A stretch of 11,880 bases of DNA from Polaromonas sp. YR568 (GTDB lineage: Bacteria > Pseudomonadota > Gammaproteobacteria > Burkholderiales > Burkholderiaceae), in NCBI GenBank assembly GCA_945871335.1, contig CAMBWM010000050.1, positions 1-11,880 on the forward strand, in the 5' to 3' direction. The translations under genes and the position numbers were made by a program. Below are positions 1 through 9,764 of this stretch, piece after piece. Position 1 is the stretch's first letter, and each line of letters begins with the position of its first letter. The notes beneath the pieces are model-generated. The model had not been told where the DNA came from, searched no databases, and saw nothing but the letters and a program-made list of their open reading frames with translations.

Positions 1-1
1 G

Positions 2-775
2 CTCTCCGAAGAGCAGGCGCAAACCATCAAGATGAACGCCATCACCGAGTGGGCCGCCTTGCCGGCCACCGAGATGTTTTTGCGCGACAACCGCGATGAC
101 AGCGATTTTTCGGCCTTCATGTCGATCTGGTTTTTTGAAGAGCAAAAACACTCGCTGGTGTTGATGGAGTACCTGCGGCGCTTTCGGCCCGATCTAGTGC
201 CCACCGAGGCCGAGTTGCACGAGGTGCGCTTTGAGTTTGAACCGGCGCCCGCACTGGAAACCCTGATGCTGCATTTTTGCGGCGAGATCCGGCTGAACCA
301 CTGGTACCGCCGCGCCAGCGAATGGCACAGTGAGCCCGTCATCAAGCAAATCTACACCCAGCTCAGCCAGGACGAAGCACGCCACGGCGGCGCCTACCTG
401 CGCTACATGAAGCGTGCGATCCACAAATTCGGTGACGAGGCCTTGGCGGCCTTCAGCAAGGTTGGCGTTTTAATGGCCAGCGCCCGCCGTACCGCGCAAG
501 CCCTGCACCCGACCAATCTGCATGTGAACAAGGCTTTGTTTCCACGGGACACCGTTCAATCGCGCTTGCCCGACCCGCTTTGGCTGGAGCATTGGCTGGA
601 CACTCAGATCAAGTTTGACGCCGTCTGGGAAAGCAAAGTCGTTGAGCGCATCCTGCACAACATGAGTCTGCTGATGGAGCAGAGTTTCAAGACCGTGCAA
701 GAACTCAATCGTTACCGCAAAGAGCTCAGCCGGAGCATGGCAGCCGCCGGCGATACGGCGCCGGTGGCCAGCTAA
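2..775 (+). CDS. Ferritin-like di-iron protein, acyl-ACP desaturase-like (5' end outside window)
   Basis: The reading frame is open to the left edge, so the true start probably lies upstream; the first visible Met is at 32 and leaves 247 residues to the TAA. Counting from that Met, the protein has an EExxH motif (EEQKH, 36-40), a lone Glu in a helix (GEIRLNHW, E85) and a second ExxH in DEARH (114-118). This spacing matches the four-helix di-iron site of the ferritin-like oxidases; stearoyl-ACP desaturases have the similar EENRH and DEKRH. A soluble di-iron enzyme using O2 is therefore likely, but the substrate cannot be read from the sequence: a fatty-acyl desaturase, an N-oxygenase of the aminobenzoate-oxygenase type, or another oxidase are all possible. 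There is no signal peptide or membrane helix in the visible part. The C-terminus (about 225-247) is a charged, then Ala-rich tail. The gene ends 20 nt before a hairpin terminator and converges on tgt. I am confident of the fold class, not of the activity. Confidence 0.8.
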   Translation, partial: LSEEQAQTIKMNAITEWAALPATEMFLRDNRDDSDFSAFMSIWFFEEQKHSLVLMEYLRRFRPDLVPTEAELHEVRFEFEPAPALETLMLHFCGEIRLNHWYRRASEWHSEPVIKQIYTQLSQDEARHGGAYLRYMKRAIHKFGDEALAAFSKVGVLMASARRTAQALHPTNLHVNKALFPRDTVQSRLPDPLWLEHWLDTQIKFDAVWESKVVERILHNMSLLMEQSFKTVQELNRYRKELSRSMAAAGDTAPVAS

Positions 776-795
776 GCGCTGGCCGGCAAGTTTGC

Positions 796-825
796 AAAAA
801 GCCCCGCGTGCCGGGGCTTTTTTTT
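796..825. terminator. Bidirectional Rho-independent terminator between the di-iron gene and tgt
   Basis: An 11-bp perfect stem (796-806 with 812-822: five A-T pairs, then GCCCCG/CGGGGC) closes a 5-nt loop. On the plus strand it runs into eight T (818-825). The five A at 796-800 give a T tract on the minus strand. It can therefore stop both the upstream plus-strand gene and tgt, whose stop codon (827-829) lies directly next to it. Confidence 0.92.
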
Positions 826-826
826 G

Positions 827-1990
<1,164 letters not shown>

Positions 1991-2007
1991 TCAGGCGGCT
2001 CAGTCGT

Positions 2008-3075
2008 TCAAGCCTTGCGGCGCTCCAACAGCATGGCGTCACCGTAGCTGAAGAAGCGATAGCGCTCGGCAATCGCGTGCCGGTACAGCGCCATGATGTG
2101 CGCATGGTCTGCAAAGGCGCTCACCAGCATCATCAATGTGCTTTTGGGTAAATGAAAGTTGGTCAGCAGCAAGTCCACCACCCGAAACTCGAAGCCTGGC
2201 GTGATGAAGATATTGGTGTCGCGGCAAGCTTCCCCAAAATGCGCATGCGACTCCAGCGCCCGCACGGTGGTGGTGCCGACGGCCACCACGCGCCCACCGC
2301 GCAAGCGGCAATCGGCGACAGCCTGCAATGTGGCGGCCGGCACTTCGAAGCGCTCGAAATGCATCACATGCTCGCTCACGATCTCCGTCTTCACCGGCTG
2401 AAAAGTACCGGCGCCCACGTGCAGCGTGACGCTGGCCTGCGCCACGCCGCAGGCGGTCAGGCGCGCCAGCATGGCCTCATCAAAGTGCAGCGCTGCGGTC
2501 GGTGCGGCCACCGCGCCGGGGTGTTTGGCAAAGACGGTCTGGTAGCGCGCTTCGTCCTCAGCCGAGTCGGCGTGCGTGATGTATGGCGGCAGTGGCACAT
2601 GGCCGTGCGCAGCCATCAGCGCATACGGGTCGGCGCTCAGCGTGAAGTGGTAAAGCGGGCCGTCAGCGTTTGGCCAGCGCCCGATCAAGGTCGCGGTGAA
2701 GCCGCCGTCCATCTGCAAGACCGCACCCGGCAGCGGCTTTTTGCTGACCTTCATGTGCGCAGCGACTTCCAGCCCCTGGCCGCCGGCCAGCACCCGCTCG
2801 ATAAGCAGCTCGAGCCGCCCGCCGCTGGTTTTCTGGCCATACAGCCTGGCTTTGACCACCTGCGTGTCGTTGAAAACCAGCAGGTCGCCGGGCTTGAGCA
2901 GCCCGGGCAAGTCGGCAAAGCGCCGGTCTGCAGGCGTGGCCTGTCGGCCGTCCAGCAGGCGCGAGCCGCTGCGCTCGGCGGGCGGGTGCTGCGCGATCAG
3001 TTCGGGGGGCAGGTGAAAGTCAAAATCAGCCAGCGTGAAAACGCGCTGAGGCTCAAGAGGGGGTAGCAAAGTCAT
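2008..3075 (-). CDS. queA: S-adenosylmethionine:tRNA ribosyltransferase-isomerase
   Basis: Transfers and isomerises the ribose of S-adenosylmethionine onto preQ1 in tRNA, giving epoxyqueuosine, the step after Tgt. The start at 3075 gives 355 residues beginning MTLLPPLEPQ, which fits the family. The frame stays open further upstream, but using that would overlap recG and add about 70 unconserved residues. Recognisable family blocks are DFDFHLPPELIAQHPPAERS (17-36), LLVFNDTQVVKARLYG (65-80), HVPLPPYI (159-166), AAPTAALHFDE (190-200), HVGAGTFQPV (219-228), VGTTTVRALES (266-276) and TNFHLPKSTLMMLVSAF (305-321). In the AAPTAxLHFD block I recall Gly as the usual residue; here it is Ala195, a conservative change. 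The gene is divergent from recG across 103 bp and probably leads a queA-tgt transcript. I see no clear Shine-Dalgarno sequence or promoter before it. Confidence 0.97.
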   Translation of the reverse strand: MTLLPPLEPQRVFTLADFDFHLPPELIAQHPPAERSGSRLLDGRQATPADRRFADLPGLLKPGDLLVFNDTQVVKARLYGQKTSGGRLELLIERVLAGGQGLEVAAHMKVSKKPLPGAVLQMDGGFTATLIGRWPNADGPLYHFTLSADPYALMAAHGHVPLPPYITHADSAEDEARYQTVFAKHPGAVAAPTAALHFDEAMLARLTACGVAQASVTLHVGAGTFQPVKTEIVSEHVMHFERFEVPAATLQAVADCRLRGGRVVAVGTTTVRALESHAHFGEACRDTNIFITPGFEFRVVDLLLTNFHLPKSTLMMLVSAFADHAHIMALYRHAIAERYRFFSYGDAMLLERRKA

Positions 3076-3166
3076 GCGCTTGAGGGCCGGACGGGCCCGT
3101 TCCAAGTTGAAGAGAAAAGAAGTTAAGCCGCGATTTTGGCACGCCGGCGGCCCCCTTCTGCAAAGG

Positions 3167-3172
3167 CACAAT
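3167..3172 (+). promoter_or_regulatory. -10-like hexamer 6 nt upstream of the recG ATG
   Basis: CACAAT is followed by CGGCGC and the ATG at 3179. No good -35 is visible at 16-18 nt. An AAAGG (3162-3166) stands 12 nt before the ATG and could be a poorly spaced ribosome binding site instead. The feature is called mainly because the same spacing recurs at tgt, oxyR and glpD. Confidence 0.35.
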
Positions 3173-3178
3173 CGGCGC

Positions 3179-5284
3179 ATGTCTGCCGACCTGCCCCACG
3201 CACCCCCCGGCCCCAAGCCCAAGCCGGCGGAGAAGTCGCAGGCGCAAAAACTGCTCGACAAGCTGGGGCTGTCGCGCCCGATCGACATGGCGCTGCACCT
3301 GCCGCTACGCTACGAGGACGAAACCCGCATCACCAGATTGGCCGATGCGCGTGATGGCGATTTGGTGCAGATCGAAGCTGAAGTCACGCACTGCGAGGTC
3401 ACGTTCAAGCCGCGCCGGCAACTGCGCGTCAAGGTGGACGACGGTAGCGACAGCTGCGTGCTGCGTTTCCTCAACTTTTACCCGGCGCACCAGAAAACGC
3501 TCGCCGTGGGTGCAAGAGTGCGCGTGCGCGGCGAGTTGCGTGGCGGTTTTTTGGCGCGCGAAATGGTGCATCCCAGTTTCAAGCTGGCCGGTGGCGACTT
3601 GCCGGTGGCGCTGACGCCTGTTTACCCGACGGTGGCGGGCTTGCCGCAAGCCTATTTGCGCCGCGCAGTTCAAAGCAGCCTGACGCGCGCCGACCTGACA
3701 GAAACGCTGGCGCCGGCGGCGCTGACCAGTTTGCCGTCGGGGCCGCAGGCGCTGATGGGATTACGGGAAGCCTTGAATTTTTTGCACTATCCCACGCCCG
3801 ACGTGGCGCTTGCAGCGCTGGAAGACCGCAGCCACCCGGCCTGGCAGCGGCTCAAAGCCGAGGAGTTGCTGGCGCAGCAGTTGTCGCAGCTGGAGGCGCG
3901 GCGCATACGTGCGGCCATGCGCGCGCCGGCGCTCAAGGCCCAGGGCCCGGATGGCGACAGCTTGCATGCGCGGTTGCTGCAAGCTTTGCCCTTTGCGCTG
4001 ACAGCCGCGCAAGAGCGCGTGGGCCACGAGATTGATGCCGACTTGCAAAAAAGCCTGCCTATGCACCGATTGTTGCAAGGCGACGTGGGTTCGGGCAAAA
4101 CGGTGGTGGCGGCGCTGGCGGCGGCGCACTGCATGGACGCCGGCTGGCAATGCGCGCTGATGGCACCCACCGAAATTCTGGCTGAGCAGCACTTTCGCAA
4201 ACTCATCGGCTGGCTCGAACCCCTGGGCATACAGACCGCCTGGCTGACCGGCAGCCAGAAAGCCAAGGAGCGGCGCGAGGCGTTGGCCATGATCGAAAGC
4301 GGCGCGGCCGCCCTGGTCGTCGGTACGCACGCGGTGATCCAGGACAAGGTGCGCTTCAACAACTTGGCGCTGGCCATCATTGACGAACAACACCGCTTTG
4401 GCGTGGCACAGCGTTTGGCCCTGCGAAGCAAGATGACGGCCGGCGGGCAAGAGCCGCATCTCTTGATGATGACGGCCACGCCGATTCCTCGCACGCTGGC
4501 CATGAGTTACTACGCTGACCTGGATGTGTCGACCATCGACGAATTGCCGCCCGGGCGCACGCCAGTGGTCACCAAGGTGATCAGCGAGAGCCGGCGGGAC
4601 GAGGTGATTGAGCGCATCCGCAGCCAGCTTGCCGAAGGCCGGCAGGTCTACTGGGTCTGCCCGCTGATCGAAGAAAGCGAAGCAGTGGACCTGACGAATG
4701 CCACCGAAACACACGAAGCGCTGACAGCAGCGCTGCCGGGTACGGCGGTCGGTCTGCTGCATTCGCGCATGCCGCCGGCCGACAAAAAAGCCGTCATGGC
4801 GCAATTCAACGCGGGCGCGTTGGGCGTGCTGGTCAGCACCACGGTGATTGAGGTGGGTGTGGACGTGCCCAATGCCTCGTTGATGGTGATCGAGCATGCC
4901 GAACGCTTCGGGCTGAGCCAGTTGCACCAGCTGCGCGGCCGGGTGGGCCGCGGCGCGGCGGCTTCTGCCTGCGTGCTGCTTTATTCCACAGGGGACGGCC
5001 CGCGCCTGGGTGAGACCGCACGCGCCCGTCTCAAGGCCATGGCCGATACGCAGGATGGCTTTGAGATTGCACGGCGCGATCTGGAGATTCGCGGACCCGG
5101 CGAATTTTTAGGCGCGCGGCAGTCGGGCGCGCCCTTGCTGCGCTTTGCCGACCTGGCGACCGACGTCGAGCTGCTGGCCTGGGCGCGTGAGAGCGCTCCG
5201 CTGATGCTGGACCGGCACAACGCACTGGCGCAGCGCCACATTTTGCGCTGGCTGGGTGGCAAAGCCGACTACCTCAAGGCCTGA
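3179..5284 (+). CDS. recG: ATP-dependent DNA helicase RecG
   Basis: Superfamily 2 helicase that remodels stalled replication forks, Holliday junctions and R-loops using ATP. With the start at 3179 the protein has 701 residues (E. coli RecG has 693). The N-terminal wedge/OB-fold region covers roughly 60-140. Helicase motifs are all present: Walker A GDVGSGKT (301-308), APTEILAEQH (329-338), DEQH box (402-405), TATPIPRT (432-439), HSRM (528-531), GVDVPNASLMVIEHAERFG (560-578) and QLRGRVGRG (584-592). The TRG translocation motif RDLEIRGPGEFLGARQSG is at 633-650. The first 20 residues are Pro/Lys-rich and poorly conserved. An in-frame extension upstream to 3074 would overlap the queA start and has no family support. 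oxyR follows after 24 nt, a pairing also known from Pseudomonas aeruginosa (oxyR-recG, in the opposite order). Confidence 0.98.
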   Translation: MSADLPHAPPGPKPKPAEKSQAQKLLDKLGLSRPIDMALHLPLRYEDETRITRLADARDGDLVQIEAEVTHCEVTFKPRRQLRVKVDDGSDSCVLRFLNFYPAHQKTLAVGARVRVRGELRGGFLAREMVHPSFKLAGGDLPVALTPVYPTVAGLPQAYLRRAVQSSLTRADLTETLAPAALTSLPSGPQALMGLREALNFLHYPTPDVALAALEDRSHPAWQRLKAEELLAQQLSQLEARRIRAAMRAPALKAQGPDGDSLHARLLQALPFALTAAQERVGHEIDADLQKSLPMHRLLQGDVGSGKTVVAALAAAHCMDAGWQCALMAPTEILAEQHFRKLIGWLEPLGIQTAWLTGSQKAKERREALAMIESGAAALVVGTHAVIQDKVRFNNLALAIIDEQHRFGVAQRLALRSKMTAGGQEPHLLMMTATPIPRTLAMSYYADLDVSTIDELPPGRTPVVTKVISESRRDEVIERIRSQLAEGRQVYWVCPLIEESEAVDLTNATETHEALTAALPGTAVGLLHSRMPPADKKAVMAQFNAGALGVLVSTTVIEVGVDVPNASLMVIEHAERFGLSQLHQLRGRVGRGAAASACVLLYSTGDGPRLGETARARLKAMADTQDGFEIARRDLEIRGPGEFLGARQSGAPLLRFADLATDVELLAWARESAPLMLDRHNALAQRHILRWLGGKADYLKA

Positions 5285-5296
5285 GCGACAAAGCAG

Positions 5297-5302
5297 GACA
5301 AT
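5297..5302 (+). promoter_or_regulatory. -10-like hexamer 6 nt upstream of the oxyR ATG
   Basis: GACAAT is followed by CAGCGC and the ATG at 5309, within the 24-nt gap after recG. The overlapping AGGA (5295-5298) could alternatively be a distant Shine-Dalgarno sequence (10-nt spacing). No clear -35 is visible. If it is a promoter, oxyR would be transcribed independently of recG as a leaderless mRNA. Confidence 0.35.
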
Positions 5303-5308
5303 CAGCGC

Positions 5309-6307
5309 ATGACCCTCACCGAACTCAAATACATCGTGGCCGTGGCGCGCGAGAAGCACTTCGGCCGCGGCGCCGAGGCCTGCCACGTGTCGCAGCCGAC
5401 CTTGAGCGTGGCGATCAAGAAGCTCGAGGAAGAACTGCAGGTCAAGCTGTTTGAGCGCAACGCCAACGAGATCACCGTCACGCCGCTGGGGCTGGAGATC
5501 GTGCGCCAGGCCCAAAGCGTGCTGGAGCAGGCCGACAGCATCCGCGAGATCGCCAAGCGCGGCAAAGACCCACTGGCCGGCGCCTTGCGCCTGGGCATCA
5601 TCTACACCATCGGCCCCTATTTGCTGCCCGACCTGGTGCGTCAAAACATCACACTCAGCCCGCAAATGCCCTTGATGCTTCAAGAAAATTTCACCGTCAA
5701 GCTGCTTGAAGAGCTGCGCACCGGCGAGATCGACTGTGCGATTCTGGCCGAGCCTTTTCCCGACACCAACCTGGCGATCGCGCCGCTGTATGACGAGCCA
5801 TTTGTCGCTGCCGTCCCCAGTGATCACCCGCTGGCCGCGCGCAGCAGCATCACGGCCGAAGAACTCAAGCAGCAAACCATGCTCTTGCTGGGCAATGGCC
5901 ATTGCTTTCGCGACCATGTGCTGGAGGTCTGCCCCGAATTCGCGCGTTTTTCCAGCAGCACCGAAGGCATCAGCAAAAGCTTTGAGGGCTCATCGCTGGA
6001 GACCATCAAACACATGGTGGCCGCCGGGATGGGCGTGACGCTGGTGCCACGCCTGAGTGTGCCCAAGGGCGAACTGGCGGCTTTGGGCAGTCCGGCAAAA
6101 GCGCGCAAGGGGGCCAAGGCGGTGACCACCAAGGGCGTGCCATCAGGCGAACCCTCGTTCATCCGCTACCTGCCTTTTGAAGGCCATGTGCCCACGCGCC
6201 GCGTAGTGCTGGCCTGGCGCCGTAGTTTCACGCGTTACGAAGCCATTGCGGCATTGCGAAATGCGATTTATGCCTGCGAATTGCCGGGCGTAACGCGTAT
6301 TTCCTGA
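5309..6307 (+). CDS. oxyR: Hydrogen peroxide-sensing LysR-type regulator OxyR
   Basis: A LysR-family activator that senses H2O2 through a reversible disulfide and switches on catalase, peroxiredoxin and iron-protection genes. The protein has 332 residues. The N-terminal winged helix-turn-helix (about 1-60) contains [18 protein letters not shown] (26-43), and the family [11 protein letters not shown] block is at 100-110. Both redox cysteines are present and fall at the same residue numbers as in E. coli OxyR: C199 in GNGHCFRD and C208 in LEVCPE. These two cysteines separate OxyR from other LysR proteins. It is about 27 residues longer than E. coli OxyR. Most of the excess is a Lys/Ala/Gly-rich segment near 255-283, after VPRLSVP, inside the effector domain. 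The gene follows recG by 24 nt and precedes ubiA by 34 nt on the same strand. No katG, ahpC or dps lies in the window. Confidence 0.95.
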   Translation: MTLTELKYIVAVAREKHFGRGAEACHVSQPTLSVAIKKLEEELQVKLFERNANEITVTPLGLEIVRQAQSVLEQADSIREIAKRGKDPLAGALRLGIIYTIGPYLLPDLVRQNITLSPQMPLMLQENFTVKLLEELRTGEIDCAILAEPFPDTNLAIAPLYDEPFVAAVPSDHPLAARSSITAEELKQQTMLLLGNGHCFRDHVLEVCPEFARFSSSTEGISKSFEGSSLETIKHMVAAGMGVTLVPRLSVPKGELAALGSPAKARKGAKAVTTKGVPSGEPSFIRYLPFEGHVPTRRVVLAWRRSFTRYEAIAALRNAIYACELPGVTRIS

Positions 6308-6341
6308 GCCTGGCCCGCAGGTTTTAGCCCCTCACCACCGA

Positions 6342-7235
6342 ATGTCTACATCGCTGCCTGTTGAACCGCCACCCGGCAAGCTCGCCCTGTACTTGCAGTT
6401 GATACGCTGGGACCGGCCGGCCGGCTGGTTGCTGCTCTTGTGGCCCACACTGTCGGCCCTGTGGATTGCTGCCGACGGCTTTCCGGGCTGGCATTTGTTG
6501 GCGGTGTTCACGCTGGGCACCATCCTCATGCGTAGCGCCGGCTGTTGTGTCAATGACGTGGCCGACCGTGACTTTGACCGCCATGTCAAACGTACGGCTG
6601 GCCGGCCGGTGACGCGCGGTGCGGTCTCGGTCAAAGAGGCACTGCTGCTGGGCGCGGCGCTGGCGCTGGCGGCCTTTGCTTTGGTACTGACCACCCAGCG
6701 AGCAGCAGTGCTGTGGTCGTTTGCCGCGCTGGCCGTGGCCATCATTTACCCCTACGCCAAACGCTATGTCGCCATGCCGCAGGCGGTGTTGGGCGTGGCT
6801 TTCAGCTTTGGTATTCCGATGGCTTTTGCCGCGGTGCAAGGCCAAGTGCCGGCGTTGGCCTGGGTGCTGCTGTTGGGCAATCTGTTCTGGGTGCTGGCCT
6901 ACGACACCGAATACGCCATGGTCGACCGGGATGATGACTTGAAGATCGGCATTAAAACATCGGCCATCACGCTGGGACGTTTTGACATCGCGGCCATCAT
7001 GCTCTGCTACGGGCTGTACATGACGGTCTGGACGCTGGCCTTGTGGCCGCAATCCTTCAATGCTTTTTATGGTGCGGCACTGTCTGCAGCCGCTGCGCAG
7101 GCCCTGTGGCACGGCTGGCTGATCCGCGACCGCCAGCGCGAGCCCTGCTTCAAGGCCTTTCGCCTGAACCACTGGCTGGGTTTCGCTGTTTTTGTGGGCG
7201 TGGCCTTGTCTTACGGGCCGATTTCCCAGGGCTGA
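6342..7235 (+). CDS. ubiA: 4-hydroxybenzoate octaprenyltransferase
   Basis: Integral inner-membrane enzyme that attaches a polyprenyl chain to 4-hydroxybenzoate, the first membrane-bound step of ubiquinone synthesis. The protein has 297 residues. It carries both Asp-rich, Mg-diphosphate binding motifs of the UbiA family: NDVADRDFD (71-79) followed by [14 protein letters not shown], and [20 protein letters not shown] (187-206). Hydrophobic stretches consistent with about eight to nine transmembrane helices fill the rest (for example 28-45, 52-66, 100-116, 122-137, 148-165, 170-187, 215-232, 245-260 and 277-290). The start at 6342 matches the family position of [10 protein letters not shown] (20-29). 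I see no Shine-Dalgarno sequence, so translation may depend on coupling or a weak site. It probably is co-transcribed with recG-oxyR and ends before a two-way terminator facing proC. Confidence 0.97.
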   Translation: MSTSLPVEPPPGKLALYLQLIRWDRPAGWLLLLWPTLSALWIAADGFPGWHLLAVFTLGTILMRSAGCCVNDVADRDFDRHVKRTAGRPVTRGAVSVKEALLLGAALALAAFALVLTTQRAAVLWSFAALAVAIIYPYAKRYVAMPQAVLGVAFSFGIPMAFAAVQGQVPALAWVLLLGNLFWVLAYDTEYAMVDRDDDLKIGIKTSAITLGRFDIAAIMLCYGLYMTVWTLALWPQSFNAFYGAALSAAAAQALWHGWLIRDRQREPCFKAFRLNHWLGFAVFVGVALSYGPISQG

Positions 7236-7256
7236 AGAAAGGCCGTTGTCAGACGG

Positions 7257-7284
7257 AAAAAGCCCGCTGTTAGCTGACTTTTTT
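7257..7284. terminator. Probable bidirectional terminator between ubiA and proC
   Basis: An imperfect hairpin pairs 7257-7267 with 7273-7283 (AAAAAG/CTTTTT plus inner GC pairs, two mismatches) around a TGTTA loop, followed on the plus strand by T to 7284. The five A at the left give a T tract on the minus strand, so it could end both ubiA and proC transcripts. A smaller CCGT/ACGG hairpin lies just to the left (7243-7256). The mismatches make it weaker than the terminator at 796-825. Confidence 0.65.
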
Positions 7285-7299
7285 GATGGTGCTGAAGTC

Positions 7300-8139
7300 T
7301 CAGGCCGCGCCGAACTCGCCGCCCAGCTCGGCAGCGCGCTGCCGGGCCGCCAGCATGGCCGCCTTGAACTGCGGTTTAACACCGCTGGCCTGCATGGCGG
7401 TGAGGGCTGCATAAGTGGTTCCACCCTTGGAGATGACGCGTTCGCGCAAGGTGGCCAGCGGCTCGTCGGAGGCTTGCGCCAGCGCCGATGCGCCGACAAA
7501 GGTGGCCAGTGCCAGCTGCCGGGCCTGCGCCGCATCCAGCCCCATCTCGACACCGGCTTCGACCATGGCTTCCATGAAATAAAACACATAGGCCGGGCCT
7601 GAACCCGAAAGGGCCGTGACCGCGTCAAGCTGCTCTTCTTGCGCCAGCCACAGGTGATCGCCCGTGGTTTGCACCACTGCTTCGACGATCCAACGGTCGG
7701 CTGCCGTGACGGCCGGCCGCGCCAGCAGCGCGGTGATGCCCAGGCCGATCAGAGCGGGTGTGTTGGGCATGGCCCGCACCACGCGCTCGCTGCCCAGCCA
7801 GCGCGCAATGCTGTCTGAGCGGATGCCGGCCGCCACGCTCAGGTGCAGCGCACCTGGCGTGTGCGTGCGCACCTCGGCGGCGGCCTGGCTGAAGACCTGG
7901 GGCTTGACCGCCCACACCACCAGGGCGGCGCTGCCCAGGCTGGCTTGTGCGCCGGCCATCACACGAACGCCGAATTGGGACTGCAGTTTGGTGGCCTGTT
8001 CGGCAAAGGGTTCGACCACCTGAATCTGCCCGGGGGCCAGGCCACGTTTGATCAAGCCGCCAATGATGGCGCTGGCCATGTTGCCGCCGCCGATGAAGGC
8101 AATCTGGAGGGCGCTGATGTCGTGGCTGGGCTGGCTCAT
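7300..8139 (-). CDS. proC: Pyrroline-5-carboxylate reductase
   Basis: Reduces 1-pyrroline-5-carboxylate to L-proline with NAD(P)H, the last step of proline synthesis in the cytoplasm. The protein has 279 residues. The N-terminal Rossmann dinucleotide-binding motif is IAFIGGGNMASAIIGGL (13-29), followed by VVWAVKPQ (74-81) and RAMPNTPALIGLG (122-134). The C-terminal dimerisation/active-site domain has LSGSGPAYVFYFMEAM (177-192) and the P5CR signature PLATLRERVISKGGTTYAAL (227-246). The start at 8139 has the best ribosome binding site in the window, AAAGGA (minus strand, 8144-8149) 4 nt before the ATG. It lies 48 nt downstream of glpK on the same strand. A GACAAT hexamer at 8172-8177 could serve as a -10 for a conventional leader of about 26 nt, so proC may have its own promoter instead of depending on glpK. 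Confidence 0.97.
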   Translation of the reverse strand: MSQPSHDISALQIAFIGGGNMASAIIGGLIKRGLAPGQIQVVEPFAEQATKLQSQFGVRVMAGAQASLGSAALVVWAVKPQVFSQAAAEVRTHTPGALHLSVAAGIRSDSIARWLGSERVVRAMPNTPALIGLGITALLARPAVTAADRWIVEAVVQTTGDHLWLAQEEQLDAVTALSGSGPAYVFYFMEAMVEAGVEMGLDAAQARQLALATFVGASALAQASDEPLATLRERVISKGGTTYAALTAMQASGVKPQFKAAMLAARQRAAELGGEFGAA

Positions 8140-8143
8140 GGTG

Positions 8144-8149
8144 TCCTTT
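8144..8149 (-). promoter_or_regulatory. Shine-Dalgarno site of proC
   Basis: AAAGGA on the minus strand, followed by CACC and the ATG at 8139. Apart from a weak GGGA before rplN, it is the only readily recognised ribosome binding site in the window. It confirms the proC start. Confidence 0.7.
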
Positions 8150-8187
8150 GATGTCGCAGGGGCAGGTTCAAATTGTCGCCGACACGT

Positions 8188-9681
<1,494 letters not shown>

Positions 9682-9709
9682 GGCAATGGCGTTTTAAAAA
9701 GTGTCAGCT

Positions 9710-9732
9710 TAGCGTGAAATTCACCGGCGCTA
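9710..9732. promoter_or_regulatory. Candidate operator between glpK and glpD
   Basis: A perfect 5-bp inverted repeat, TAGCG-N13-CGCTA, is nearly centred between the divergent starts (28 nt from the glpK ATG, 32 nt from the glpD ATG). It encloses a second small palindrome, GTGAA-A-TTCAC (9714-9724). Its position suits an operator acting on both genes, for example for a GlpR/DeoR-type repressor. The sequence does not resemble the E. coli GlpR operator as I recall it. The arms are short, so chance is possible. Confidence 0.35.
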
Positions 9733-9752
9733 CGCAAGCCGTCGGGTGCGTG

Positions 9753-9758
9753 GAAAAT
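9753..9758 (+). promoter_or_regulatory. -10-like hexamer 6 nt upstream of the glpD ATG
   Basis: GAAAAT is followed by AGCGGT and the ATG at 9765. It is the weakest match of the four such sites and has no evident -35. It is called because its spacing to the start codon is identical to that at tgt, recG and oxyR. No Shine-Dalgarno sequence is apparent. Confidence 0.3.
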
Positions 9759-9764
9759 AGCGGT

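Noticed and set aside
2152..3066. A 304-codon open frame on the plus strand opposite queA
   Set aside because: Antisense shadow; no recognisable motif and it lies entirely within queA.
3074..3288. Longer starts for both queA (to 3288) and recG (to 3074), which would overlap divergently
   Set aside because: The extra residues are unconserved; family N-termini support 3075 for queA and 3179 for recG, leaving a normal 103-bp divergent gap.
3761..4927. A 388-codon open frame on the minus strand opposite recG
   Set aside because: Antisense shadow with typical His/Arg/Gln-rich noise; recG helicase motifs cover the same bases.
6324..7628. A 434-codon open frame on the minus strand spanning ubiA and the end of proC
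   Set aside because: Overlaps two solid genes, would run through the terminator region, and shows no family resemblance.
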